From Tabrizicola sp. (GTDB taxonomy: Bacteria > Pseudomonadota > Alphaproteobacteria > Rhodobacterales > Rhodobacteraceae): DNA of 64,000 bases. The notes under the pieces were generated by a model. That model had not been told where the DNA came from, did no database searches, and saw only the letters and a list, made by a program, of their open reading frames with translations. The DNA lies in the NCBI GenBank assembly GCA_016792685.1, contig JAEULQ010000009.1, forward strand, positions 1 to 64,000, in the 5' to 3' direction. This document shows, one piece after another, positions 1 through 9,853 of this stretch. Numbering within the stretch: position 1 is the first letter of the stretch; every line of letters starts with the position of its first letter. Position numbers and translations under genes: made by a program.

Positions 1-639
1 GACCGGCCGCTTTACAATGAGAATGGCGATCCGGCGCTGGAGCGTCTGACCTTTGCCTGGTTCGCCCGTCCCGCGCCGGACATCTATTCGCGGATCACCG
101 TCGGCTATCTGGAGCGGATGCATGCCGGGATTTCGGGCGAAGTCCTGTGGAAGCCGGTCGACAGCCAGCTCGCGCTCGGGTTGGAGCTGAACTACACCAA
201 GCAACGCGATACCGATGGCGGCCTTGGTTTCGATGAATACGACTATGATGTCGTGACCGGCCATGTGTCAGCCTATTACGACTTTGGAAACGGCTACCTC
301 GGGCAGCTTGATGTCGGTCGCTATCTTGCCGGTGACGTTGGCGCGACGATCTCCGTGGATCGTGTGTTCGCGAATGGCTGGCGCGTCGGCGCCTATGCAA
401 CCGTCACCGATGTCAGTGCTGCCGATTTTGGCAAGGCAGGCTTCGACAAGGGCGTCCGATTCACGATCCCGTTCAACTGGGCGATGGGCACCGAAACCCG
501 CAAGGGGATTGACATGACGCTGCGGCCCGGAACCGGCGATGGTGGTGCGCGGGTCAACGTGGATGGCCGACTTTACGAGTCGATCCGCGAATACCACACG
601 GATGGCCTGGACCCGGATTGGGGAAGGGTCTGGCGGTGA
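1..639 (+). CDS. yjbH: YjbH-type outer-membrane exopolysaccharide protein (3' part)
   Basis: The open frame enters from the left edge, so only the last 212 residues are visible. They show the alternating hydrophobic/aromatic pattern of an outer-membrane beta-barrel, with repeated strands rich in Gly, Tyr and Phe, and the end of the protein matches what I know of YjbH proteins (DUF940), which are linked to exopolysaccharide export. A YjbF-type lipoprotein gene follows with a 4-base GTGA overlap; yjbF and yjbH belong to the same exopolysaccharide operon in enterobacteria, which supports the call. The N-terminal part lies outside the window. The family assignment is from memory of the sequence pattern, not from a search. 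Confidence 0.75.
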   Translation, partial: DRPLYNENGDPALERLTFAWFARPAPDIYSRITVGYLERMHAGISGEVLWKPVDSQLALGLELNYTKQRDTDGGLGFDEYDYDVVTGHVSAYYDFGNGYLGQLDVGRYLAGDVGATISVDRVFANGWRVGAYATVTDVSAADFGKAGFDKGVRFTIPFNWAMGTETRKGIDMTLRPGTGDGGARVNVDGRLYESIREYHTDGLDPDWGRVWR

Positions 640-1313
640 AGCACATGGGGCGTCTCGCTGCAGCAGCCATTGTCCTGGCTTTGCTTGGCGGCTGCGGCAA
701 CGACAGATCGGGTCCCGGGCCTGTGGCGGCCATGGTCGGCAATATGGCCAAGGCAACTGTGTCACGGGTCCAGGCGAAGAAGGCGGGTGCCACTCAGGCC
801 CCCGCGCCGACAACACGCGCCGATCTCGCCAAATACGAAAAGCCGATTCTGCGGTTGGCAGTGCCGTCACGCGGGCTGGATGGTTTCCTGACGATCGCGG
901 ACACCAAGGGCGATGTCGTAACCTGGACGACTTCGGACCGGGCAACGTTTTCGTTCCGCAACGGCGTGCTGATCCAGACACGCGGCCTGGGTCCTGACCT
1001 GATGTCGGCGCAAGTCCCCTCAGTCGCAGAACTTCTGCGCGCGGGCGGACAGCACCAGCGGGTCTATTACTTCCTTGGCGATGATGATCAGGGAACCCGG
1101 CGGACCTATGACTGTACGGTCAAGGTCATCGGGCGCGAAACCATCGAAGTCTTCGAAAAGAGCCATTCGGTCACCCACGTCGAAGAAGAATGTGCTCGGA
1201 CATACGGCTCAATAAAGAACAGCTACTGGATCGAGGGATCGACGATCCGGAGAGCGCGGCAATGGACCAGTGCAGGGCTGGGTTACATCGAGCTTGAGCG
1301 CGTGATCGACTGA
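636..1313 (+). CDS. yjbF: YjbF/GfcB-family lipoprotein
   Basis: A lipoprotein of 225 residues probably anchored in the envelope and working in export of an extracellular polysaccharide with the YjbH protein encoded just upstream. The N-terminus is a lipoprotein signal peptide with lipobox LGGC and the acylated Cys at residue 20; the mature part fits the YjbF (group 4 capsule lipoprotein) family. I chose the GTG start because it overlaps the upstream TGA (GTGA) and follows a GGGAAGGG Shine-Dalgarno sequence by about 7 bases; an ATG three codons later would also serve. The gene is convergent with tamB, 23 bases away. A 5-bp hairpin (AGCGC/GCGCT, 1316-1331) lies between them without a clear T-run. 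Confidence 0.75.
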   Translation: MKHMGRLAAAAIVLALLGGCGNDRSGPGPVAAMVGNMAKATVSRVQAKKAGATQAPAPTTRADLAKYEKPILRLAVPSRGLDGFLTIADTKGDVVTWTTSDRATFSFRNGVLIQTRGLGPDLMSAQVPSVAELLRAGGQHQRVYYFLGDDDQGTRRTYDCTVKVIGRETIEVFEKSHSVTHVEEECARTYGSIKNSYWIEGSTIRRARQWTSAGLGYIELERVID

Positions 1314-1336
1314 TCAGCGCGAATGGGCGCTTGGCC

Positions 1337-4300
1337 CTAGTAATCCTTCTCGATGAAGACGCCGATCCCCGTTTCGCCGTCGGCCCCCAGGCGTCCCTTC
1401 ACCGTGATACCCTCGCGCAGGTCGAGGTTCAGGTTGATGCGGCTTCGGCCCTCCTGATCCACCTCTAGCTCGGTATAGGCGTTTTCCGCGATGTACTTGC
1501 CCGCCTTGAGCGAGGTAGCCCCGTCTTCAGCAACGGTGACGTCAAGATCATCAAGTCCCGTATTGCGGCGCAGTCTTTCGATCAGCCCTTCGCCACCGCG
1601 TCCGGCAAGCGTTGCGATTGCGCTGGCAAGCTGGGCGGCCTGAAAGGCAGATAGATTCTCGATCCCGCGACCGAAAAGCAATTGGGCTAGGGCTTCCTCC
1701 TGAGGCAGTTCGGGTACCGAAGAGAAGGTGACCTGCGGGTCGTCTGCCGGACCTTCCACCGTCACGATGGAAAGGACGTCCCCGCTGTCCGCGGTCGCAG
1801 AGATCAGGATTTCCGGCACTAGGCGACCCTCAAGGCTGAGATCGGCCTGAGACAGGATCAATCTCTTTCCAAGGATATCCATCCTGCCGCGCACCAGGCT
1901 GAAACTGCCTGATGGCACCACGTTTGCGGTGGTACCGGCAAGGCGCAACTCGCCGCCAAGCTCGGCATCGATGCCACGCCCACGGACAAAGATCTTGTTG
2001 GGCGCGGAAATGACGAGGTCAAGCACAAGCGGGCGGACTGCCGCGCCGGATGTACCCCCGGCCGAACTATCCGGGATCAGCATCGCCCGTTCCCGGGTCG
2101 TGCGCACGTCCCGGGGTTCGTTCCTGTGGTCGATGGCAAGCTGTGCATCGGTGGGCGAAAAGCCGGAGGACGGCACACGTACTTCGGTTCCGGACAATTG
2201 CAGTCGCCCCGAAAGCCTTGCTCCGCCCGAAAGCGGGCCTGCAAGCGACAGGTTCCCGGTGACCAGGGTTTCGTAAAGCTCGGGGTCATAAAGGCGGAGG
2301 GAGTCGAGCGCCATGGTAAGCTCGGCATTGTAGGGAGGCGCCAGGCCGATCGGACCGTCAATCCGAAGGCGACCGCCAGACGAAAGGCCAGAGGTCGCAG
2401 CGAGGCGCAAAGTACCGCCCTGAATGGTGCCGATTGCTTCGACCGCATTCAGCGATATCCCATACTGTGGATCCGAGATCCGTCCATCTGTCAGCGTGAT
2501 CCGTCCGCTGAGGGAACTGGCCGACAGGGGTCCGTTCAGCCGCAGATCAAAGCCTATCGGACCCGAGGCAGCGCGCGGCTGGATCAGGAGGTTGGCCAGT
2601 TCAGCCCGACCGGTGCCCCTGATCAACAGCGCGGCCGATCCGAAATCGTTTGCGATGCGCCCTTCCACCGTGGCCTTGACCTGCCCGGGTCCGGAACCGG
2701 CAAGCTTGACGGAATAGCCCGTGGCATCCTGTGTGGCATCGCCAAGGATCGTCAGGGCACCGCTGAAGCCGGGGGCAAAAAGGCCCAGATCAGTCAGCCG
2801 CGCGTCGAGGGTGATGTTCCGGGTTGTGCCGTCGATCCTGCCGCTTGCCGTCATCCGCAGTTGCGGATTGTCGAACCGGCCGTCCTCGATCTGCAAGGCA
2901 CCCTGGTCAATGGCAAGACGCAGCTGCAATTGACTGCGACCGGCAAGAAGCTTGTCCAGCTCACGGTTGCCCGACCGAAGGGACTGCGCGCTGCCGTCAA
3001 GCCGCAGCTTCGCAGCTTCAAGCGTGCCTTCGAACCCGCCTTCAAGGCTCAGGGATCCGGCATAGCCTGGCCCAAGCGCGGAGAGGTCGGCGAGATCGAG
3101 GCGACCTGTCAGCGAGGATCCTTTCGACGAAAGCCTTCCGCTGGCCCGTGCAGTAAGCTTTCCCGCGTCAAGGGCGAACGCGCGGAGCGTTGTCCCGCTC
3201 TCATCCCGACGGATGGACGCGTTAGCCTCTGCTCCGTCCGCCAAAAGTCGGTCCAGTTCGGAGACCCCGGTCTTGAGACCTTTGCCCGCGACTTCGATCC
3301 GGGCATCGAAGAAGCCGGATAGACGACTGGCCGATCCCGCGACGGAAAGAGTACCGGATCCGCCGACCGGTCGGCCAAAGAGACCAGAGAAACGCGAGAA
3401 ATCCGAAGTGGAAATGCCAAGGTTTCCGCTGGCAAGAAATGCCTGGTCCAGCCCGGCGATTTCCAGCGCGCCCGCCACTTCGTAGCCGGTGCCGATCAGC
3501 GACAGGTCTGACAGGCGCAGCGACTGCATCCCTTCCACGAAATGCATCCGCAACTGGCCGGACAGCGTGGGCCCGATGGCTTGCGCCAGATCCGGGTCGG
3601 ACGGGGCGATGCCGGTTGCGGCAAGCTTCAGGGTGCCGCCAAAACTGCGGTCCGCTGTGCTTCGGCCGATGCGGCCCGAGCCGTCAAGCTCCAGAACGTC
3701 AATGTCCAAGGCATCCTGGTCAAGTCCGACGATCCGGATGCTGCCGGACCAACTGTCATCTTCCCCTTGCTCGGACCGCATGCTGATTTCCGCCCGATCG
3801 ACCCGGGTTGGCGGGCCGGGCAGAGGCAGAAGCACGGGCTTTCCATCCGGCGATGCCATCTTGCCCTGCAAGTCGAAGAATTCGGGCAAGCCATCGGGCG
3901 CAAGCCTGGCACTTCCCGTTACATTCAGGGCCCGGGAAGAAAGATCAAAGTGTTCAACCGTGATCCTGCCCGCCGGGCTTCGGATCGCATCAAGCGAAAG
4001 GCCGACGGCAGGTCCGAAGAAATCTACCGCGTCGGGCGCCAGAACCGGCACGAGGTTGCCGCTGACTTGCCCGGTAAGGCGATGCCCGGAAGCGGCTTCG
4101 TTGCGGATTTCGACGGTGCCGGACAGACGATCCTCTCCGTCGGTTGCCAGGCTAATGTCTGCCAGGAAGTCGTCAATCGTGCCGGTTCCTTCGATCTGGA
4201 ACCTGGCCGCAGGGGCGTCGGGAACGCCCAGAAGCTTGACCGTTACGCCCCCGGCCTCTTCCGATGCCAGCAGGGACAAATCCAGCTTGCCGGAGGCATT

Positions 4301-4864
4301 GGCGTAGGCGGCGTCCAGGGTGATCCGTCCCTCGGGACCATCATCGGTCCGGACAATGTCCAGCGCAGCCTGGCCTTCGCCGTTGGCCAGAGACATGGAG
4401 GCAGCAAGTGTTCCGGAAATGGCCTCTCCAAAAACCTCGGGGCCAAGCTCGATACGGCTGGCAGCGATGCGCGTGACGTCAATGGTGACCGGAAGCTCGG
4501 GCAGGCTGAAACCCGATGCCTCGGCCGACGGCAAACCGCTGTCGGAAGCGACGGGCATCCGGTCGATGATGATTTCGGCTGCGGACAGCTCGTTGATCTC
4601 AAGGTCGCCGGACAGCAGGGACGAACGACTCCAATCTAGCACCACACCGTTCAGCGTGATCCAGATACCCTGGTCATCGGCGATCGTCAGGCTGTCCATG
4701 GTGGCCCGAGATGCGAGCGCGCCTTCGAAGCCTGTCACCGTGACCTTTCGCCCGGCATCGGACAGGGTATCCTCGAGAAAGGCGGTCAGATAGTCACGCT
4801 CGTCCTCCTGCGCCCAGGCAGGTCCGGCTGCGAGACAGGTACAGATCAGGCCAAGCCGCCACAT
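1337..4864 (-). CDS. tamB: TamB, translocation and assembly module inner-membrane/periplasmic component
   Basis: A 1175-residue AsmA/TamB-type protein that, with TamA, spans the periplasm and helps assemble outer-membrane proteins or move phospholipids. It starts with a Sec signal or signal anchor (MWRLGLICTCLAAGPAWA) and continues as long repetitive beta-rich sequence (many 'LDLSLLA', 'GRLRIDG' type units) that would form the hydrophobic groove. The C-terminal ~350 residues carry the conserved DUF490/TamB domain, including the region before the end with 'LLFGRGIENLSAFQAAQLA'. The ATG overlaps the stop of tamA by one base (TGATG), so translation is probably coupled. Length fits alphaproteobacterial TamB (about 1100-1500 aa). 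Confidence 0.92.
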   Translation of the reverse strand: MWRLGLICTCLAAGPAWAQEDERDYLTAFLEDTLSDAGRKVTVTGFEGALASRATMDSLTIADDQGIWITLNGVVLDWSRSSLLSGDLEINELSAAEIIIDRMPVASDSGLPSAEASGFSLPELPVTIDVTRIAASRIELGPEVFGEAISGTLAASMSLANGEGQAALDIVRTDDGPEGRITLDAAYANASGKLDLSLLASEEAGGVTVKLLGVPDAPAARFQIEGTGTIDDFLADISLATDGEDRLSGTVEIRNEAASGHRLTGQVSGNLVPVLAPDAVDFFGPAVGLSLDAIRSPAGRITVEHFDLSSRALNVTGSARLAPDGLPEFFDLQGKMASPDGKPVLLPLPGPPTRVDRAEISMRSEQGEDDSWSGSIRIVGLDQDALDIDVLELDGSGRIGRSTADRSFGGTLKLAATGIAPSDPDLAQAIGPTLSGQLRMHFVEGMQSLRLSDLSLIGTGYEVAGALEIAGLDQAFLASGNLGISTSDFSRFSGLFGRPVGGSGTLSVAGSASRLSGFFDARIEVAGKGLKTGVSELDRLLADGAEANASIRRDESGTTLRAFALDAGKLTARASGRLSSKGSSLTGRLDLADLSALGPGYAGSLSLEGGFEGTLEAAKLRLDGSAQSLRSGNRELDKLLAGRSQLQLRLAIDQGALQIEDGRFDNPQLRMTASGRIDGTTRNITLDARLTDLGLFAPGFSGALTILGDATQDATGYSVKLAGSGPGQVKATVEGRIANDFGSAALLIRGTGRAELANLLIQPRAASGPIGFDLRLNGPLSASSLSGRITLTDGRISDPQYGISLNAVEAIGTIQGGTLRLAATSGLSSGGRLRIDGPIGLAPPYNAELTMALDSLRLYDPELYETLVTGNLSLAGPLSGGARLSGRLQLSGTEVRVPSSGFSPTDAQLAIDHRNEPRDVRTTRERAMLIPDSSAGGTSGAAVRPLVLDLVISAPNKIFVRGRGIDAELGGELRLAGTTANVVPSGSFSLVRGRMDILGKRLILSQADLSLEGRLVPEILISATADSGDVLSIVTVEGPADDPQVTFSSVPELPQEEALAQLLFGRGIENLSAFQAAQLASAIATLAGRGGEGLIERLRRNTGLDDLDVTVAEDGATSLKAGKYIAENAYTELEVDQEGRSRINLNLDLREGITVKGRLGADGETGIGVFIEKDY

Positions 4865-6681
4865 CAAAAGGACTGCCCCAGGCCGATGTAGAATTGGACA
4901 CCGTCGCCGGTTGTCCCGCTTATCGGGGCGGCGACATCCGCACGGATCGGGCCGAAGCCGGTGTCATATCGCAGTCCGATACCGGCCCCGGCATGCGAGT
5001 TGGAAAAGGCTCCGGTAAAGCTGTCCAACCCGACGCTACCCCAGTCGACAAAGCCGACAAGTCCGAAGCGTTCGCTGACCCGGGCGCGCAATTCCAGCGA
5101 CCCGGCGAGGAAGTAGTTGCCACCAATCTGGACCACTGGCCCCGTGTCACGGGTAATCTCTACCCCCAGGGAATGATAGGGATGGCCCCGTACCGTCCCG
5201 CTGCCCCCGGAAAAGAACAGATCGTCCCAGGGGGTCTCGAGCAGGTCAGAGCCCAAGACAGCGCCCAGTTGGGCGCGCGCGGCCACCACCAGGCGACCTG
5301 GTTCCCCGATGCTGCGATAGATGCGTCCGTCAAGCGTGGTGCGAAGGCCGGTGCCGGTGGTCCCGAAACCGGCAAATGGCTTGGCAGTCAGATCCAGATA
5401 GAACCCTTTGGTGGCGTTGTTCGCGACGTCCCGCTTGTCCCATGTCAGCCCAATCGGGACCGATAGGTTGCGAAAGCTGAAGGATCCGCCGGGGTCACGG
5501 GCTATCAGATAGTCGTAGGTCAATCCGATCCTGCCAGTCAGATTGTCCGAAAAGACATGCGAGAAGCGCAACCCGAACTCGATGGCATCAAGCGAAGAGT
5601 CGACTTCGTCGAGATGAGCGTAGCCCAGGACAAGGCCGGCAGTCGTGTCGGGTGTCAGCGTTGCCGGTCGGTCCAACGTCAGTTCAAGGCCATAGTCGAC
5701 ACCGCTTTCCCCGGCTCCGATGTTGGTGATCTGTCCCATCAGGCCAAGGCGCTCGCCGCCGCCCAGCAGGTTGCGATGCAGCCAGGATCCGGTGATCGAC
5801 ACCCCATCCAGACTGGCCACCTCGACGCCCAGGGAATAGCGCCGGGGCTTCTGTTCCACGACCTGGGCCGTGATGCCCAGAAGGTCGGGTGCGGTGATCG
5901 CTTCGTCTTCGACCAGGTTTGCTGACGAAAAGATGCCGGTTCGGCGCAGGCGCTTTTCGGCCCTGCGCAACTCGGCGTCGCTGAAGACCTCGCCTTCGGG
6001 CAAGCCGGCGATCTTGCGCACCCTGCGCTCGCGCATGCGCGTTTCACCTTCGACCGCAAGTGCCCCGAAACGCAGACGCGGCCCCGGGTTCAGGGTCAGT
6101 TCGACATCAAGCCTGGATGTCGCGTGATCGGCCACGACATCCTCAGCCGCGAGCGAAGCCTTTGCGTAGCCGTTGTTCCGCCAGGACAGGACCGTGGCGT
6201 CCAAAGCCTCGCTGATCAGACCGCTTCTTGCGACCCCGCCGCGGCGAAAATCTGCTGGCAGCGTAGTCCCCGGCGCCAGTGGCACAACAGTGACAGTTCC
6301 GAACCGGAATGGCGGTCCCGGATCGACGCGAACGTCAATCTGCGAAATCGAACCGGGCGGATCGATGGCGGATATCTCTGCAGCCTCGCGTCCGTCCACC
6401 TTGATGGAGATGACGGCGGAGTAATGACCCAGACTATACAATGCCGAGAGGATGGCGCCGTAATCGGCGCGCGCAGCGGCGATGAGGTCTTGGGGGTCGT
6501 CCTCTGCCTGAGCATGCAACCCCGCGACAAGCGACGCCCTCCGAACGGCATCGGCCACGCGTTCATCGGCACCAGCTACTGAAAAGCCCAGCTTTTCCAA
6601 TGCAGATACGGGCATTGCGACCAGTATGCCAAGCGCCAGGCCGACCGTCCGCAAGACCCAGATCTTCCCTGCGGCAGGCAT
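4864..6681 (-). CDS. tamA: TamA, Omp85-family outer-membrane translocation protein
   Basis: An outer-membrane barrel of the BamA/TamA superfamily. Residues ~1-28 are a signal peptide (hydrophobic core LRTVGLALGILVAM, then VSA). POTRA-type repeats follow to roughly residue 270 and include 'GALAVEGETRMRERRVRKIAGLPEGEVF'. The rest is a 16-stranded barrel ending in GQSF, with the terminal aromatic typical of barrels. I chose the ATG 20 codons inside the longest frame because it gives a clean signal peptide and has GGAGGG upstream; the upstream TTG would put 20 extra polar residues in front. It is co-transcribed with tamB and divergent from the methyltransferase gene. Confidence 0.9.
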   Translation of the reverse strand: MPAAGKIWVLRTVGLALGILVAMPVSALEKLGFSVAGADERVADAVRRASLVAGLHAQAEDDPQDLIAAARADYGAILSALYSLGHYSAVISIKVDGREAAEISAIDPPGSISQIDVRVDPGPPFRFGTVTVVPLAPGTTLPADFRRGGVARSGLISEALDATVLSWRNNGYAKASLAAEDVVADHATSRLDVELTLNPGPRLRFGALAVEGETRMRERRVRKIAGLPEGEVFSDAELRRAEKRLRRTGIFSSANLVEDEAITAPDLLGITAQVVEQKPRRYSLGVEVASLDGVSITGSWLHRNLLGGGERLGLMGQITNIGAGESGVDYGLELTLDRPATLTPDTTAGLVLGYAHLDEVDSSLDAIEFGLRFSHVFSDNLTGRIGLTYDYLIARDPGGSFSFRNLSVPIGLTWDKRDVANNATKGFYLDLTAKPFAGFGTTGTGLRTTLDGRIYRSIGEPGRLVVAARAQLGAVLGSDLLETPWDDLFFSGGSGTVRGHPYHSLGVEITRDTGPVVQIGGNYFLAGSLELRARVSERFGLVGFVDWGSVGLDSFTGAFSNSHAGAGIGLRYDTGFGPIRADVAAPISGTTGDGVQFYIGLGQSF

Positions 6682-6842
6682 TCCGGATGGTCCCTCCAAG
6701 GTCACGTCTCCAACTATCGCAGCTTGGCTTGGCACGCGCAATCTGGGGTCAACCGGACAGGCGAAGTTGTGAACGTCGGCGATCTGTCACGGTCTTGTAA
6801 CCGCTTAGGTCCAAGACAGTCGTGCCAACCATGAGGGATATG

Positions 6843-7469
6843 ATGGACGACGCTTCCTATGACCTTGATGAAGCTTACGAGATCAATGGACCAGACGATG
6901 CCCGCCGCATGTATGGTGACTGGGCTCGGACCTACGACAAAAGCTTCGGTGCCGCCTGGGGATATATAGCGCCGCGCGAAATCGCTGCCATTCTGAGGGC
7001 CGAGACCTCCCCCGATGTCGAAATACTGGATATCGGAGCTGGAACCGGACTGGTTGCCGAAGGCCTTCGCGGCCTGACTATCGATGCCTTTGACATCACG
7101 CCCGAGATGCTGGACATCGCCCGCCCTAAGGGTCTCTATCGCAAATTGATCCTCGGCGACCTGACCAGGACCCTGGCCATTGCCGATGCCAGTTATGGCG
7201 CCGTGGTCAGTTGCGGCACCTTCACCCACGGCCATGTCGGCCCGGAGTGTCTGCCCGAACTTCTTCGGATCACCAGACCAGGGGCGGTTTTCGCCTGCGG
7301 CACCATAGGCCCTGTCCTTGACGGGGCAGGCTTTGGCTCGGCTCTGGCGCGGTTGGTGGCGCATGGCAAGATCTCGCCGGTCGAATGGCACGACATCCCG
7401 ATCTATGAGGATGCCAAGCACTCCCACAAGGACGACCGCGGGCTGGTGATGGTCTTCCGCCGTCTCTAA
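6843..7469 (+). CDS. Class I SAM-dependent methyltransferase
   Basis: A small cytoplasmic methyltransferase (208 aa) with a Rossmann-type SAM-binding core. Motif I is [10 protein letters not shown], followed by an acidic loop ([10 protein letters not shown]) and a post-motif II region ([16 protein letters not shown]). The family contains enzymes acting on small molecules, quinones and proteins, and nothing here identifies the substrate. The ATG at 6843 was chosen because GAGGG lies 5 bases upstream; in-frame ATGs at 6831 and 6840 and a GTG at 6822 are alternatives. The gene is divergent from tamA and ends 11 bases before the promoter proposed for the rimP operon, so it is probably monocistronic. 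Confidence 0.85.
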   Translation: MDDASYDLDEAYEINGPDDARRMYGDWARTYDKSFGAAWGYIAPREIAAILRAETSPDVEILDIGAGTGLVAEGLRGLTIDAFDITPEMLDIARPKGLYRKLILGDLTRTLAIADASYGAVVSCGTFTHGHVGPECLPELLRITRPGAVFACGTIGPVLDGAGFGSALARLVAHGKISPVEWHDIPIYEDAKHSHKDDRGLVMVFRRL

Positions 7470-7480
7470 GCCTTTCGGCC

Positions 7481-7509
7481 TTGCAGACTCGGCGGCGGCG
7501 GCGTATATG
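7481..7509 (+). promoter_or_regulatory. Predicted sigma-70-type promoter of the rimP-nusA-infB operon
   Basis: TTGCAG (7481-7486) and TATATG (7504-7509) are separated by exactly 17 bases, close to the TTGACA/TATAAT housekeeping consensus. It lies just after the methyltransferase stop codon and about 90 bases before rimP. A transcript starting near 7516 would contain both leader hairpins described in the next entry. Found by eye; no start-site data. Confidence 0.55.
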
Positions 7510-7523
7510 CGCCTCAACAGCTG

Positions 7524-7584
7524 TTTCGAGGTCCAAACTCGAAACTACCGAAAGTCACGGGCGGGCCGCTGGGTCCGCTTTTTT
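7524..7584 (+). promoter_or_regulatory. rimP leader with terminator-like attenuator hairpin
   Basis: The leader contains a perfect 7-bp stem TTTCGAG/CTCGAAA (7524-7530 with 7538-7544). A second hairpin follows, GCGGGCC/GGTCCGC with one G-T pair (7561-7567 with 7572-7578) and a 4-base loop, running directly into six T residues (7579-7584). The second has the form of an intrinsic terminator and sits only 15 bases before the rimP ATG, so it looks like an attenuator of the operon. Structured rimP leaders are known in bacteria, and nusA products feed back on transcription termination; which signal acts here is not visible. Confidence 0.6.
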
Positions 7585-7599
7585 GTTTCTGGAAACCAC

Positions 7600-8205
7600 A
7601 TGTCCGATCTTATCGCCAAAACCGCAATCGACCGCCGGTTGGCCGACATCGTCGGTCCGGTGATCGAAGGCTTGGGATTCGAGCTTGTCCGCATCCGCCT
7701 TATGGGCGGCAAGACGCGGGTGCTGCAGATCATGGCTGACCGTCCCGATGGTGGGATCGGCGTGGATGAGTGTGGCGACATCTCGACTGCGGTTTCTGCG
7801 GTGCTCGACGTGGAAGACCCGCTGGAGGACAACTATATCCTTGAAGTCTCCTCCCCCGGCATCGACCGGCCGCTGACCAGGCTGAAGGACTTCGAAGTCT
7901 GGAAAGGCTGGGAAGCCCGGGTGGAAACGACCGAGCTGATCGACGGCCGCCGCCGCTTCAAGGGCGATCTGGCGGGGGTCGAAGGCGATGAAGTGCTCAT
8001 CACCATCGAGGAAGGCGGCGAAGAGGTCACCATCGGGCTCAAGTTCGAGTGGCTGTCGGATGCCAAGCTGATCCTGTCGGATGAGCTGATCAGCGAAATG
8101 CTGCGCCAGAAGAAGGTGCAGGAACCGGCCGAAGGCCAGTTCGACGAGATCGAAGAGATTGACGGGGACGAGGACGACGCGCCTGCCCCAGAGACGAAAC
8201 ACTAG
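7600..8205 (+). CDS. rimP: Ribosome maturation factor RimP
   Basis: RimP assists maturation of the 30S ribosomal subunit. The 201-residue protein has the N-terminal RimP domain ([20 protein letters not shown], and the conserved [11 protein letters not shown] segment near residue 85) followed by the SH3-like C-terminal domain. The acidic tail after residue ~175 is common in alphaproteobacteria. The ATG was chosen over an in-frame ATG 31 codons upstream because the conserved protein starts with [13 protein letters not shown] precedes it, and the upstream stretch overlaps the leader hairpins. It is the first gene of the rimP-nusA-ylxR-infB operon, 12 bases before nusA. Confidence 0.95.
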   Translation: MSDLIAKTAIDRRLADIVGPVIEGLGFELVRIRLMGGKTRVLQIMADRPDGGIGVDECGDISTAVSAVLDVEDPLEDNYILEVSSPGIDRPLTRLKDFEVWKGWEARVETTELIDGRRRFKGDLAGVEGDEVLITIEEGGEEVTIGLKFEWLSDAKLILSDELISEMLRQKKVQEPAEGQFDEIEEIDGDEDDAPAPETKH

Positions 8206-8217
8206 GGAGAGACACCC

Positions 8218-9828
8218 ATGGCAATCACCTCAGCCAACCAGCTGGAGCTTCTGCAAACCGCCGAAGCCGTTGCGCGCGAAAAGATGATCGACCCGGATCT
8301 GGTGATCCAGGCGATGGAGGACAGCCTCGCCCGGGCCGCCAAGTCGCGCTACGGCGCCGAGATGGACATCCGGGTGAAGATCGACCGCAAGACCGGCCGG
8401 GCTTCCTTCTCCCGCGTCCGCACCGTGGTCGAGGATGACGCCGTCGAGAACCACCACGCGCAGCTGACCGTGAAACAGGCCAAGACCTATCTGGCCGATC
8501 CCCAGATCGGCGACGAAGTCATCGACGAGGTTCCGCCCGTCGACCTCGGCCGGATCGCGGCGCAATCGGCCAAGCAGGTGATCCTGCAGAAGGTCCGCGA
8601 AGCCGAGCGTGACCGCCAGTTCGAGGAGTTCAAGGACCGCAAGGGCACCATCATCAACGGTGCCGTCAAGCGCGAGGAATACGGCAACGTCATCGTCGAT
8701 ATCGGCCGTGGCGAAGGCATCCTGCGTCGCAACGAGAAGATCGGCCGCGAAGCCTACCGCATCGGCGACCGCATCCGCTGCTACATCAAGGACGTCCGCC
8801 GCGAAGCCCGCGGTCCCCAGGTCTTCCTGTCGCGCACCGACCCGCAGTTCATGGCCGAGCTCTTCAAGATGGAAGTGCCGGAAATCTATGACGGCATCAT
8901 CGAGATCAAGGCCGTGGCCCGCGATCCGGGCTCGCGCGCCAAGATCGCTGTCATCTCCTATGACAACTCGATCGACCCGGTCGGCGCCTGCGTCGGTATG
9001 CGCGGCAGCCGCGTCCAGGCCGTTGTGAACGAGCTTCAGGGCGAGAAGATCGACATCATTCCGTGGAACCAGGACACTGCGACCTTCCTTGTGAACGCGC
9101 TGCAGCCTGCGGAAGTCTCCAAGGTCGTCTTCGACGAAGAGGCTGGCAAGATCGAGGTCGTGGTTCCCGATGAGCAGCTCTCGCTCGCCATCGGTCGTCG
9201 CGGCCAGAACGTGCGTCTGGCCAGCCAGCTGACGGGCCTCGACATTGACATCCTGACCGAGGCGGAAGAATCGCAGCGTCGTCAGGCCGAATTCGCCGAA
9301 CGCACCAAGCTGTTCATGGACGCGCTCGACGTCGACGAGATGATGGCCCAGCTTCTGGTCGCCGAAGGCTTCACCAACCTGGAAGAAGTCGCCTATGTCG
9401 AGCTGGACGAACTGCTGTCCATCGACGGCTTCGACGAGGACACCGCCGCCGAACTGCAGGCCCGCGCCCGCGACTACCTGGAAGCGGCCAATGCCAAGGC
9501 GATGGAAAATGCCCGTGCAATGGGTGTCGAAGACAGCCTCGTGAACTTCGAAGGCCTCACGCCCCAGATGCTGGAGGCGCTGGCCCAGGACGGGATCAAG
9601 ACGCTGGAAGACTTCGCCACCTGTGCCGACTGGGAACTGGCCGGCGGCTGGACCACGGAAAATGGTCAGCGCAAGAAGGACGAAGGGGTTCTCGAGAAGT
9701 TCGACATGTCGCTTGAGGAAGCGCAAACCCTGATCATGACCGCTCGCGTCATGCTGGGTTGGGTCGATCCCACGGAACTTGAGCAGCCGGAAGAAGAAGC
9801 TGCCGATGATGAGGAGGCCGAGGCCTGA
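8218..9828 (+). CDS. nusA: Transcription termination/antitermination factor NusA
   Basis: NusA binds RNA polymerase and nascent RNA and controls pausing, termination and antitermination. The 536 residues show the N-terminal RNAP-binding domain (~1-125), S1 domain (~135-200, including [18 protein letters not shown]), two KH domains (~230-370, with [18 protein letters not shown] and [15 protein letters not shown]) and two C-terminal acidic repeat units of helix-hairpin-helix type (~370-500), ending in an acidic tail. A GGGAGAG Shine-Dalgarno sequence precedes the ATG. The product could act on the terminator-like hairpin in its own operon leader, giving feedback; that link is inference. Confidence 0.97.
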   Translation: MAITSANQLELLQTAEAVAREKMIDPDLVIQAMEDSLARAAKSRYGAEMDIRVKIDRKTGRASFSRVRTVVEDDAVENHHAQLTVKQAKTYLADPQIGDEVIDEVPPVDLGRIAAQSAKQVILQKVREAERDRQFEEFKDRKGTIINGAVKREEYGNVIVDIGRGEGILRRNEKIGREAYRIGDRIRCYIKDVRREARGPQVFLSRTDPQFMAELFKMEVPEIYDGIIEIKAVARDPGSRAKIAVISYDNSIDPVGACVGMRGSRVQAVVNELQGEKIDIIPWNQDTATFLVNALQPAEVSKVVFDEEAGKIEVVVPDEQLSLAIGRRGQNVRLASQLTGLDIDILTEAEESQRRQAEFAERTKLFMDALDVDEMMAQLLVAEGFTNLEEVAYVELDELLSIDGFDEDTAAELQARARDYLEAANAKAMENARAMGVEDSLVNFEGLTPQMLEALAQDGIKTLEDFATCADWELAGGWTTENGQRKKDEGVLEKFDMSLEEAQTLIMTARVMLGWVDPTELEQPEEEAADDEEAEA

Positions 9829-9853
9829 TCTCAGGCCTCGGGGACCAGAGCGC

